From JBBIPA01 sp037443085 (GTDB lineage: Bacteria; Chloroflexota; Dehalococcoidia; GIF9; UBA5629), in assembly GCA_037443085.1 (NCBI GenBank), contig JBBIPA010000033.1:1-25313 (forward strand): DNA of 25,313 nucleotides, given 5' to 3'. Both the position numbers and the translations under genes were made by a program. Under the pieces are notes generated by a model. That model had not been told where the DNA came from. It saw only the letters and a program-made list of their open reading frames with translations, and did no database searches. Positions 15,853-23,224 of the stretch are shown piece by piece (position 1 is the stretch's first letter; each line of letters opens with the position of its first letter).

Positions 15853-16224
15853 AGGGGGCCAAGCAGACCTGTAAGCCGAGTTCTGTATCCCGATTAATCG
15901 GGATGATGACCATCCATCTAGCCTCGATGTTACCATCGAGGTCAATAGCGACCAACCCGGGGTCAAGGCCAGGCGTCCCCATTTTCCCCCTATTTGGTCT
16001 TGCTCCGGGTAGGGTTTACCCAGCCGACCAGTCACCCGGTCGCTGGTGAGCTCTTACCTCACCATTTCACCCTTACCCCGACCAACATCGGGGCGGTATG
16101 TTTCTGTGGCACTTTCCGTAGGGTCACCCCTCCTGGGAATTACCCAGTACCCTGCCTGGTGGAGCTCGGACTTTCCTCCCTGGCTCTCACGAGCCAGCGC
16201 GGTCATCCGGTCTACTTGGCCCAC
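15853..16224 (-). ncRNA. rnpB: RNase P RNA, bacterial class A
   Basis: RNase P RNA is the catalytic RNA that removes 5' leaders from tRNA precursors. On the minus strand the molecule opens with GGGCCAAGTAGACC (ending at 16222) and closes with GGTCTGCTTGGCCC (starting near 15856); these form helix P1. Between them are the universal core segments: GAGGAAAGTCCGAGCTCC (about 16161-16178), which supplies the 5' strand of P4, then GTGCCACAGAAA, GGTAAACCCTACC with GGAGCAAGACC, and finally ACAGAACTCGGCTTACAG (about 15869-15886), the P4 3' strand. A length near 370 is typical. The 5' end agrees with the promoter spacing. The exact 3' end is uncertain because no clear terminator is visible. Open frames on either strand through this stretch are not genes. 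Confidence 0.95.
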
Positions 16225-16228
16225 CCAC

Positions 16229-16258
16229 ACTCTACACCCTCTATCAAGAATCAGTCAA
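16229..16258 (-). promoter_or_regulatory. Predicted rnpB promoter
   Basis: On the minus strand, TTGACT (16258-16253) and TAGAGT (16234-16229) are 18 bases apart, and the predicted start near 16222 coincides with the first base of helix P1. The promoter fits exactly between the RNase HI stop codon and the RNA. Confidence 0.65.
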
Positions 16259-16261
16259 ACT

Positions 16262-16675
16262 TTAGTCCTCTGCTCGGGCACGGCTTTTCAATGCCGCCTT
16301 TGCCAGGGCATGAGCTTCTTCATTGCCCAAATGCCCCACCTGGTTAATAGACAAGCTTTTGAATTTCTTCAATAGCGCTGCTAGTTCCATATAGAGAGGA
16401 TGAAGCAACGCGTTTTTCACTTTGTACTCGCCAGACAGTTGCCTGATAACCAGCTCTGAATCCAAATACAATACCACCTCGTCAACATTGAATTTCAGCG
16501 CTGATTTCAACGCTGCGATAACCGCCTTATATTCAGCCTGGTTATTAGTCCCTCTTCCAAGGTACTCGGATATCTCGACTAATTTCTTTTGCCCGTCGTC
16601 CTTGATTACAGCACCGATGGCGGCAGGCCCAGGATTGCCCCAGCAGGCTCCGTCGGCATAAATATGCAAACGCAT
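16262..16675 (-). CDS. rnhA: Ribonuclease HI with an altered fourth metal-ligand position
   Basis: RNase HI cuts the RNA strand of RNA-DNA hybrids with two metal ions, removing primers and R-loops. Starting at ATG 16673-16675 the protein has 137 residues, near the short-form family length. The catalytic positions are D8 in YADGACWGNPGPA, E48 in NNQAEYKAVIAAL and D72 in YLDSELVIRQL. The fourth position, normally Asp in the pattern NxEADxLA, is His here (NEEAHALAK, H122). His or Asn at that position in E. coli RNase HI is known to leave activity, so the enzyme may still work. A longer in-frame start at 16744 lies inside the upstream zinc-ribbon gene and adds residues unlike the family, so I reject it. 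GGAG lies about 16 bases before the chosen start. Confidence 0.9.
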   Translation of the reverse strand: MRLHIYADGACWGNPGPAAIGAVIKDDGQKKLVEISEYLGRGTNNQAEYKAVIAALKSALKFNVDEVVLYLDSELVIRQLSGEYKVKNALLHPLYMELAALLKKFKSLSINQVGHLGNEEAHALAKAALKSRARAED

Positions 16676-16694
16676 AGTTATAGTTAAGAAACTC

Positions 16695-17390
16695 CTATTC
16701 CAGATAGAGTATTTTGCCGCAACTGCTACACTGTACCACCACACCGGACTTCGTTTTCTGCCACTCGTTCACCGGCAAAGTGATATGGCAACCCTGACAT
16801 CTGCCCTGTTCCACCTTCACTACTGCTGGTCCCCTCTTTAACCTCACCCCTTCATAAACGTTAAGCGACTGGGCATCGATGGTAGCTATAAATGCCTGGC
16901 GTTTATTATCAAACTCGAGCAGACGTCTCTCCACCTCATCCCGTTTTTGCATCAGAGCTTTTTGCTGCTGCCGCCATTCTGTCGCCACTTTCTCAACCTG
17001 TTCCGTCTGCATTACTGTCTTTTTCTGTGTTACCTCCTCCTCATTCATCAATTCTAATAGCTCGTCTTCCTTCTGCCTCAGTCCGTCTTTCAGCCCACTT
17101 ACCTCCTGCTCAAGGCTCAGTAGCTCTTTGGGATTACCAATCTTGCCCCCATAGAGCTTATTACTCAGCTTTGAAATAGTTTCCTGCAGGTCCTCCGTTT
17201 CCCCGTCCAGGTCACGACGCTTATGCCCAATCTCAGCTAAACGCTTTTTCAAAACATCCAGCTCAGCCTTTGCCTTAAGCACCACGTCGTTGTCGCCTAT
17301 CTGAAGATTAAGCTGAGCTATAGTTTCTCGACAACTGTGAATTTCGGCATCAATAAGCTGCAATTCGTAAAGTCTCTTGGCTATATTCAT
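16695..17390 (-). CDS. Coiled-coil protein with C-terminal C4-type zinc ribbon (DUF164-like)
   Basis: The 231-residue product is almost entirely helical and charged from residue 1 to about 175 (for example VLKAKAELDVLKKRLAEIG and EVERRLLEFDNKRQAF), giving a long hairpin-like coiled coil. The C-terminal 45 residues hold a zinc ribbon with two Cys pairs, CQGC (followed by HITLPVNEWQK) and CSSCGKILYLE. This layout matches the CT398/DUF164 family of zinc-ribbon proteins, whose exact role is unsettled; nucleic acid or secretion-related roles have been suggested for relatives. The ATG is at 17388-17390. It is followed after 19 bases by rnhA and preceded by the MBL-fold hydrolase gene, probably in one transcript. 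No catalytic motif is visible. Confidence 0.85.
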   Translation of the reverse strand: MNIAKRLYELQLIDAEIHSCRETIAQLNLQIGDNDVVLKAKAELDVLKKRLAEIGHKRRDLDGETEDLQETISKLSNKLYGGKIGNPKELLSLEQEVSGLKDGLRQKEDELLELMNEEEVTQKKTVMQTEQVEKVATEWRQQQKALMQKRDEVERRLLEFDNKRQAFIATIDAQSLNVYEGVRLKRGPAVVKVEQGRCQGCHITLPVNEWQKTKSGVVVQCSSCGKILYLE

Positions 17391-17432
17391 ACCTTAGCCC
17401 ATCCTCCACAACAACATGGGGATAACGGAACC

Positions 17433-18074
17433 TTACTGGTGCGGATAGCTAAGAATAACAACCTGTGTAGTGGGAGGCAGAGTCGACCGGTTCACTGATA
17501 ACCTGGGCTGAGGGGCTATCTCCTTCAAACCCATCTTCTTCAGGAACTTATCTAACGTATCAAGCTCTCTGGCTAATGCTGGGGTCTTGTAATGCATGGG
17601 TATGACAATTTTAGGAGCTAAAGTTCGCACTATCTCCGCTGCCACCGTACTATCGATAGTATTGACACCACCTATCGGAAGGAATAAGACGCCGACATCA
17701 CCCAGTTCCTCTTCGATATCAGATGACAACGCGTGTCCAATGTCACCCAGATGGCACAGTGTCACCCCATCCATTTCCAGCAAAAAAATGGTATTTTCCC
17801 CCCGCTCACTCCCCTGACTCTTGTCATGAAAAGTAGCAATCCCTGTAACGAAAACGCTCTTCGTCTCATATTCACCAGGCCCCTTGACCAGGCGATATTC
17901 ACCATCAACAGCTTCAACATAAGAATGGCCCTGGTGAGAGTGACTCACGGTTACTATGTCAGCGCGAAGCTTGGCCAGTGAGTAACCCAAACTGGGATGA
18001 CAGGGGTCGGTTATCACTACAGCTTCTTTTCCTTTGATGCGAAAACAAGAATGACCTAGCCAGCTAATATCCAA
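17433..18074 (-). CDS. UlaG-like metallo-beta-lactamase-fold hydrolase with altered HxHxDH motif
   Basis: The 213-residue protein has the compact metallo-beta-lactamase layout of the UlaG/Lactamase_B_3 group: ISWLGHSCFRIKG at the N-terminus, ITDPCHPSLGY, then the metal motif, a central FHDKSQG segment, CHLGDIGH, LFLPIGG, and VIPMHYKTP near the C-terminus. The metal motif reads HSHQGH (H45, H47, H50), so the Asp normally seen in HxHxDH is Gly49. The later metal residues (FHD His, LGD Asp and MHY His) are present, so one metal site may remain. TTG 18072-18074 is preceded by GAGGT. The substrate is unknown; relatives include lactonases, phosphodiesterases and uncharacterised hydrolases. It lies 39 bases downstream of bioY on the same strand. 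Confidence 0.87.
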   Translation of the reverse strand: MDISWLGHSCFRIKGKEAVVITDPCHPSLGYSLAKLRADIVTVSHSHQGHSYVEAVDGEYRLVKGPGEYETKSVFVTGIATFHDKSQGSERGENTIFLLEMDGVTLCHLGDIGHALSSDIEEELGDVGVLFLPIGGVNTIDSTVAAEIVRTLAPKIVIPMHYKTPALARELDTLDKFLKKMGLKEIAPQPRLSVNRSTLPPTTQVVILSYPHQ

Positions 18075-18113
18075 ACCAATGACCTCATTTCAAATTAACT
18101 GTAAAAATTGGAG

Positions 18114-18698
18114 CTAATGAGTGAACCTTCTCAATAGTAGCCAGCCGGACGGCAGTAATAGAGCTGCCAGCATTACCTTCACTAAATCGCCAATGACGAA
18201 CGGGTACAGTCCAGCCTGCAATAGCTTGTCTCTGGGGATATAGAACGACAACCATGAAAGTCCGAATAAATAAATAACTATGCTGCCAGCAAACATGCCG
18301 AGAATCGCAGTCCAGACGCGTCGGTCCCAACCCCTCTCAGCCAGCCAGCCCACCGCAAAGGCAGCGACTACAAAACCGAACAAATAACCACCGGTAGGCC
18401 CTATCAGGCGAGCGATGCCCGGGGTGCCGCCAAGGGCAAACCAGAACGGGATTCCGGTAGCCCCTATTGCCAGGTAGCTAAGCTGGCTCAGTGCACCACG
18501 CTTGCTTCCCAGTAGAGCACCACACAGAAGCACTGCAAACGTTTGCCCGCTTATAGGCACCGGCCCAATCCAAAAGCTTATCTGAGCGCACAGCGCCGTT
18601 AAGCAAGCAAAGCCCGACACCAAAGCTACATCCCGGAGCAAACCTTTTCGAGGGACAACGGCATCGACTAAGGTAAGTTGAGTGGTTATGGCTTTCAT
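18114..18698 (-). CDS. bioY: Biotin transporter BioY (ECF S component)
   Basis: BioY is the membrane subunit that binds biotin, either working with an ECF energising module (EcfT plus two ATPases) or in some species alone. The 194-residue product has about six hydrophobic helices and the BioY pattern: VALVSGFACLTALCAQISFW, GPVPISGQTFAVLLCGALLG followed by SKRGALSQLSYLAIGATGIP, and LIGPTGGYLFGFVVAAF, with the C-terminal GLYPFVIGDLVKVMLAALLL. No EcfT or EcfA genes are in the window. AGGAGGA at about 18707-18713 gives a strong ribosome site for the ATG at 18696-18698, and a good promoter lies just upstream. With the biotin ligase gene in the same window, it suggests biotin scavenging. Confidence 0.94.
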   Translation of the reverse strand: MKAITTQLTLVDAVVPRKGLLRDVALVSGFACLTALCAQISFWIGPVPISGQTFAVLLCGALLGSKRGALSQLSYLAIGATGIPFWFALGGTPGIARLIGPTGGYLFGFVVAAFAVGWLAERGWDRRVWTAILGMFAGSIVIYLFGLSWLSFYIPRDKLLQAGLYPFVIGDLVKVMLAALLLPSGWLLLRRFTH

Positions 18699-18736
18699 TC
18701 GGCTAATTCCTCCTTTTCACTCGAGGCTGACGTTAA

Positions 18737-18765
18737 AGTATAGCAACCGAAAGAAAAAAGGTCAA
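18737..18765 (-). promoter_or_regulatory. Predicted bioY promoter
   Basis: On the minus strand, TTGACC (18765-18760) and TATACT (18742-18737) are 17 bases apart, with a TG extension one base before the -10 box. This is close to an ideal housekeeping promoter. It runs back to back with the TRAP-cluster promoter. Confidence 0.7.
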
Positions 18766-18785
18766 TCAAATTCCATTATTGAGTA

Positions 18786-18813
18786 TTGACTTCTAATGGG
18801 CAGATGATATAAT
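18786..18813 (+). promoter_or_regulatory. Predicted promoter of the TAXI-TRAP cluster
   Basis: TTGACT at 18786-18791 and a perfect TATAAT at 18808-18813 are 16 bases apart. The transcript would begin near 18820, leaving a leader of about 158 bases before the GTG at 18978. The leader contains an AGGAGG (18901-18906) followed seven bases later by TTG-TAA. Confidence 0.7.
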
Positions 18814-18977
18814 GATTTCCTTGCTGTTCCTCTGCCAATAAGGGTGTTTATCGTCAAGCAGTTGGATTGTTATATTATGAGAAACATAACCAATGCAAAA
18901 AGGAGGTGGCAAATTGTAAAATGCACCTTCACTATTCTAAAGCCAGCCCATTCAATAAAACGCAAAGGAGAGTAATT

Positions 18978-20096
18978 GTGAAAAAGAGAACATTGATTAC
19001 AGTGTTGTTTGCCTTTTGTGCAGCATTGCTAATTGTATCCTGTGCTGTCCCCACACCAGCACCGACTCCCACCCCAGCTCCTGCGCCGGCACCTGCTCCC
19101 GTAAAACTACCTGAGAGGCTTGAATTTTCCACCCACCCCGCCGGGTCAGCGGGATATTCCGTAGGTGCTGGGTTTTCCAAGGTAGCTTCGGAGAAGGGGC
19201 CGATGATGGTGGTGGTAGCACCAACCACTGGTCCTCTTGCCTGGGTGCCGCAAATGAGCGATACTGGCAATCCCCATCTCGGTAATGCCAACTCCCTCGA
19301 TATCTTCTGGATTTATTTTAATGAAGTTGCTCCCACACCGGTGCCTGATAACATGCTTGGCGACAAGCCATTTTATCCCAAAGCTTACAAAAATCTCCGT
19401 CTCATAGCAGCAGGCGGTCGCATGGGTGTCGGTTTTCTGGTCCGTGATGATTCGCCTTACAAGACACCCTCAGATTTGAAGGGTGCCCGTTTCGCTTCAG
19501 GTTATCTAGCGCAACCCTCGGCTTTTGCTCCCATGGTGGCAGACCTGGTTAATGTAGGTCTGACTCTGAAGGATTTTAGAGAAGTCACTGTAGCCAGCCC
19601 TGCTGCCGGCATTCCGGCACTGGGAGAAGGTCGTTTAGATGTTGTTCACTGTGGCGTGGGCATGGCTCAAACCGCAGAAGTCGATGCCAAGGTAAAAGTT
19701 CGCTATCTGCCAGCATCAACTGACCCCGCAGGGGTAAAACGAGCTCAGTCGATAATGCCCGGCGCCACCTACGCTTCATGGGACCCTGGCCCCCCTGGAA
19801 TAAAAGCGCCGATACCACTACTAACCTTTGCCCAAATGATCATCTGCAATGAATCACTCCCTGCTGCCGTAGTCGAATCGCTGCTAGGCACATGGTGGGA
19901 TAATATCGAAGCATTGCGCGCACTGCATCCTAATCTAGCCACTATAAAATCGCCGCAAATGCTGTACGATAGCAAGGCTGCCATGCCCTATCATCCTGGT
20001 GCCATCACCTTCTTCAAGAAAAAAGGACTCTGGGATGCCAAGCAGGACACCTATCAACAGAGATTACTCAAAGGTGAGAAACCTTTCTTAGACTAA
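18978..20096 (+). CDS. TAXI-family TRAP transporter solute-binding lipoprotein
   Basis: TAXI proteins capture small organic acids or amino acids outside the cell and deliver them to a TRAP permease driven by an ion gradient. From GTG 18978 the protein has 372 residues, with the signal MKKRTLITVLFAFCAALLIV and the lipobox VSC giving Cys22. A Pro/Ala/Thr linker follows (about 24-42), then the binding domain: EFSTHPAGSAGYSVGAGF, VVVAPTTGPLAWVPQM, LGNANSLDIFWIYF, and YKTPSDLKGARFASGY. The ribosome site AAAGGAG at 18964-18970 and the ideal signal peptide decide the start. An in-frame ATG at 18921 would add 19 residues before the signal and is less likely. The permease gene follows after a strong hairpin. 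The ligand cannot be read from sequence. Confidence 0.88.
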   Translation: MKKRTLITVLFAFCAALLIVSCAVPTPAPTPTPAPAPAPAPVKLPERLEFSTHPAGSAGYSVGAGFSKVASEKGPMMVVVAPTTGPLAWVPQMSDTGNPHLGNANSLDIFWIYFNEVAPTPVPDNMLGDKPFYPKAYKNLRLIAAGGRMGVGFLVRDDSPYKTPSDLKGARFASGYLAQPSAFAPMVADLVNVGLTLKDFREVTVASPAAGIPALGEGRLDVVHCGVGMAQTAEVDAKVKVRYLPASTDPAGVKRAQSIMPGATYASWDPGPPGIKAPIPLLTFAQMIICNESLPAAVVESLLGTWWDNIEALRALHPNLATIKSPQMLYDSKAAMPYHPGAITFFKKKGLWDAKQDTYQQRLLKGEKPFLD

Positions 20097-20115
20097 CGAG
20101 CGCTAACATGATTTG

Positions 20116-20149
20116 AAAAGGGCGTTACCCTGGCGGGTAACGCCCTTTT
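20116..20149 (+). terminator. Intergenic hairpin between TRAP binding protein and permease genes
   Basis: AAAAGGGCGTTACCC (20116-20130) and GGGTAACGCCCTTTT (20135-20149) form a perfect 15-bp stem with a TGGC loop, starting 19 bases after the stop codon. The terminal TTTT is part of the stem, and only one more G then T follows, so termination may be partial. It probably makes more binding-protein than permease mRNA and protects the 3' end of the first gene's transcript. Confidence 0.8.
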
Positions 20150-20192
20150 GTAACATCATCACCATAGACAAGGAAAGAGAAGGAGCAGGTTC

Positions 20193-22148
20193 TTGACTAA
20201 AGATATCGCACAGAAGCTTGACACCGAAGTATCCCGTTTCCGTGATATGAAGCGTATCGGTCAACCCTGGCACCTCATAACCAGAATACTGCTGATTGGC
20301 ATGGCACCGGTATCCTGCTTCTTCATTATGGATGGCCCCTCTCACCTGGGATGGACTTTCTTAATGCAGCAGTACCTTGCTATTCTGCTTGCCATCGTAT
20401 TACCCCTCATCTTCCTCATGACCCCACCGTACAAAGGAGCTGCCAAGGACTATCTGCCCTGGTATGACGTAGCGCTGGCCTTACTCGGTTTTGGCATTGC
20501 TCTGTACGTGGCTTTGCACTACCCTGCTATAGTAGTGAAAATGGGCATTATCACGCTGGACAGGGTAATACTGGGAACCATAGCCATACTTCTTATTATT
20601 GAGGCAGTGCGCCGCATGGCTGGCCTGGTACTGTCAATACTGGGAGTTCTATTTATTCTATACGCTATATTCAACTGGCTCATTCCCACCCCCTTCGGTG
20701 GCAAGGTCATCACCTGGAATTATTTAGTGAACTATTTATTTCTGGATTACAATGCCATGCTGGGCACTGCTCTCAATGTAACTGCACTGGTAGTCTTACC
20801 TTTTATATTGTTTGGCAACTTTCTCCATGGTGTCGGTGGTGGCAGATTCCTCACTGATTTCGCTATAGCTATTTTTGGCGGATTCCGGGGAGGACCAGCC
20901 AAAGTGGCAGTAGTGGCTTCCAGTTTCTTCGGTACCATTTCAGGTAGCGCTGTCTCCAACGTGGTAACTACCGGTGTGGTCACCATCCCTCTCATGAAAA
21001 AAACAGGGTACAAACCTCATGTCGCCGGGGCCATTGAATCAGTAGCTTCCACTGGAGGACAATTGATGCCGCCGGTGATGGGCGCTGCTGCCTTTGTCAT
21101 CGCCGAGTTCACCGGTATTCCCTACACTACGTTAGTTTTAGCAGCGATAATACCGGCCATTCTCTACTACATAGGCATATTTATCCAGGTGGACCTGGAA
21201 GCAGGGAAAATGGGGCTGAAAGGTTTGCCACGTAATCAATTGCCTCAATTGTTACCTATAATCAAGAATTGCTATCTATTTGTTATTCCCCTCCTGGCTC
21301 TCATAGCTGCTCTTTTTGTCCTCAATCTGGAAACGGGAAAGTCAGCGCTGGTGGCAGTGGTCTCCTGTCTCGTTATTAGCCTGTTCTCCACCCAGACGCG
21401 CAACAATCCCAAATGGATAGTTAACTCGCTGGAGCAGACCGGCCGCGGCATGCTGGAGATAACGATCATTGTGGCTATGGCTGGCTTCATCATCGGTGTG
21501 CTCACCTATACTGGACTGGCTTTTGTTTTTCCCCTATTACTAGTTAAGCTTGCCGGTGGAAATTTGTTTTTGCTACTTATAATTGTTGCTATCGCTGCCT
21601 TAATTCTGGGCATGGGAATGCCTACCGTAGCTGTGTACATATTGCTCAGTCTGCTCTTAGCCCCAGCGTTAATTGAGCTTGGCGTCCCGGTACTTGCTGC
21701 CCATTTGTACATTATGTACTGGGGCATGCTCTCGGCAATTACACCGCCTGTCTGCCTGGCCGCCTTTGCCGCTGCAGCTCTGGCCGGTGCTGATTCCATG
21801 CGCACCGGCTATAGTGCCATGCGTATTGGCATTCTGGTATATATCGTGCCGTTTCTCTTCGCTTTGGGACCAGCACTTTTGCTAATAGGAACTCCTTTTG
21901 AAATTATCATTTCCGTAGTAACTGCCCTTGCCGGGAGCTTCATGGTGGGCATCGCCGCAGTTGGTTATTTATTCAGGGATTTACCACCACCTTTACGATT
22001 GTTTATTGGACTGGCTGGTTTAGCTTTACTGATACCGTTACAATCGGGGCAACTGCATACTATAGCCGTTTTCACTAATAGCATTGGTGGACTGTTAACT
22101 ATACTATTGATCGGCCGGGAATGGCATCTGAACAGGAGGATGAAATGA
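20193..22148 (+). CDS. TRAP transporter permease, fused small (4TM) and large (12TM) subunits
   Basis: The 651-residue protein is strongly hydrophobic throughout and combines the DctQ-like four-helix subunit (to about residue 170) with the DctM-like transport subunit, the form usually found with TAXI binding proteins. Family segments include VILGTIAILLIIEAVRRMAG, LPFILFGNFLHGVGGGRFLT, VAVVASSFFGTISGSAVSNV, VASTGGQLMPPVMGAAAFVI, LILGMGMPTVAVYILLSLLL, and MYWGMLSAITPPVCLAAFAA. It imports the ligand of the upstream binding protein with an ion gradient. TTG 20193 has AGGAG at 20181-20185, seven bases upstream. Its last bases overlap the start of the dehydrogenase gene (ATGA, 22145-22148), so permease and dehydrogenase are translated together. 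Confidence 0.93.
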   Translation: MTKDIAQKLDTEVSRFRDMKRIGQPWHLITRILLIGMAPVSCFFIMDGPSHLGWTFLMQQYLAILLAIVLPLIFLMTPPYKGAAKDYLPWYDVALALLGFGIALYVALHYPAIVVKMGIITLDRVILGTIAILLIIEAVRRMAGLVLSILGVLFILYAIFNWLIPTPFGGKVITWNYLVNYLFLDYNAMLGTALNVTALVVLPFILFGNFLHGVGGGRFLTDFAIAIFGGFRGGPAKVAVVASSFFGTISGSAVSNVVTTGVVTIPLMKKTGYKPHVAGAIESVASTGGQLMPPVMGAAAFVIAEFTGIPYTTLVLAAIIPAILYYIGIFIQVDLEAGKMGLKGLPRNQLPQLLPIIKNCYLFVIPLLALIAALFVLNLETGKSALVAVVSCLVISLFSTQTRNNPKWIVNSLEQTGRGMLEITIIVAMAGFIIGVLTYTGLAFVFPLLLVKLAGGNLFLLLIIVAIAALILGMGMPTVAVYILLSLLLAPALIELGVPVLAAHLYIMYWGMLSAITPPVCLAAFAAAALAGADSMRTGYSAMRIGILVYIVPFLFALGPALLLIGTPFEIIISVVTALAGSFMVGIAAVGYLFRDLPPPLRLFIGLAGLALLIPLQSGQLHTIAVFTNSIGGLLTILLIGREWHLNRRMK

Positions 22149-23152
22149 ATTCCATCCCTGTGTTGCTGACGGCTTCTTTGCATAATGAATGCAAACAGCA
22201 AATTGCTGCGGTCAGCCCCAGGATAAAAATGCTTGATGCCGTGGGACCGTGGAAACCGCCAGACAAGGTCACGCCTGAAAGAATGCAAACCATTTCCGGG
22301 GAAAAGCTCGATGAATATTTGCCGCAGGCTGAGGTACTTTTTGGTTACACCCCTCCTAAAAACCTTGTTTCCCGTGCCCCGAACTTGAAATGGTTCCAGA
22401 CCATGCTAGCCGGCGTAGACCATTTCCTCGATGATGAGCTGAGAAAAAGCCCCATCGTCATCACCAATGTGAGCGGTCTCCACGCCAGCCCCGTGGCTGA
22501 GTTTGCCATCACCTTCATGCTCATGTTCGCCAAGCAGGCTTACTCCTGTTTCCTCAACAAGCAGCAAAAAAAGTGGGAACGGTTTATCGCCATGCTGCTA
22601 CGTTCTAAAACGGTGGGTATTATTGGCCTGGGCAGTATCGGTAGAGAAGTGGCACGGTTATCCAAAGTGTTAGGTATGAAGGTGATTGCCAGCCGTCGTA
22701 CAGCCAAAACAGGTGGCAGGGCACAGTATGTTGATACGCTAGTGCCTCCCGACCACCTTGACATGTTGCTTTCCAATAGCGACTTCGTGATTTTGACATT
22801 ACCCCATACACCGGAAACTCACCAGATGATCGGTGAACGGGAGTTAAGAAACATGAAGCTAACCGCCTACCTGATCAACGTTGGTCGTGGCGAGACGGTG
22901 GATGAGGATGCTCTGGTAAAGGCGTTAGAACAGAACTGGATAGCAGGTGCTGGACTTGACGTCTTTTCTCAAGAACCACTGCCCATAGATAGTAAACTAT
23001 GGGAACTACCCAATGTCATCATCGGTCCCCATGCTTCAGGCAGGCTGGACAACTACGACTTCCTCACCACCGAGTTTTTCTGCGAAAACTTGAAACGTTA
23101 TATTGCTGGCCGCCGGTTGCGCAATATAGTGAATAAGAAGAGAGGGTACTAA
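22145..23152 (+). CDS. D-isomer-specific 2-hydroxyacid dehydrogenase
   Basis: The enzyme interconverts a 2-keto acid and a D-2-hydroxy acid with NAD(P)H. From ATG 22145 the protein has 335 residues, normal for the family. An N-terminal substrate domain includes LKWFQTMLAGVDHFLDDEL and VSGLHASPVAEFAITFML. The Rossmann domain has GIIGLGSIGREVARLSKVLG. The catalytic Arg lies in LINVGRGETVDEDALVKAL, the Glu in GLDVFSQEPLP and the His in IIGPHASG, so the active site is complete. AGGAGG at 22134-22139 favours this start over an in-frame ATG 24 bases earlier. Overlap with the permease gene suggests the imported compound is, or becomes, a 2-keto or 2-hydroxy acid. The exact substrate is unknown. Confidence 0.92.
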   Translation: MNSIPVLLTASLHNECKQQIAAVSPRIKMLDAVGPWKPPDKVTPERMQTISGEKLDEYLPQAEVLFGYTPPKNLVSRAPNLKWFQTMLAGVDHFLDDELRKSPIVITNVSGLHASPVAEFAITFMLMFAKQAYSCFLNKQQKKWERFIAMLLRSKTVGIIGLGSIGREVARLSKVLGMKVIASRRTAKTGGRAQYVDTLVPPDHLDMLLSNSDFVILTLPHTPETHQMIGERELRNMKLTAYLINVGRGETVDEDALVKALEQNWIAGAGLDVFSQEPLPIDSKLWELPNVIIGPHASGRLDNYDFLTTEFFCENLKRYIAGRRLRNIVNKKRGY

Positions 23153-23224
23153 CCCCTGGAGAAATCACAAATCATAATTTCTAAATTCGAAACAACTGAA
23201 AATAAAAGGGTAAAAAGGAGACTT

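Noticed and set aside
15886..15903. Palindrome TCCCGATTAATCGGGA that looked like an operator
   Set aside because: It is a helix inside the RNase P RNA near its 3' end.
15835..16375. Several open frames of 66-117 codons on both strands across this stretch
   Set aside because: They lie across the RNase P RNA, whose conserved core explains the sequence; none has a ribosome site or family resemblance.
16676..16744. Longer RNase HI start inside the zinc-ribbon gene
   Set aside because: The extra 23 residues are unlike RNase HI and overlap a conserved zinc ribbon in another frame; ATG 16675 starts right at the first beta strand.
19030..19110. Short CCxGCxCC-type tandem repeats as possible repeat DNA
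   Set aside because: They encode the Pro/Ala/Thr linker behind the lipobox of the TAXI protein, a common low-complexity spacer.
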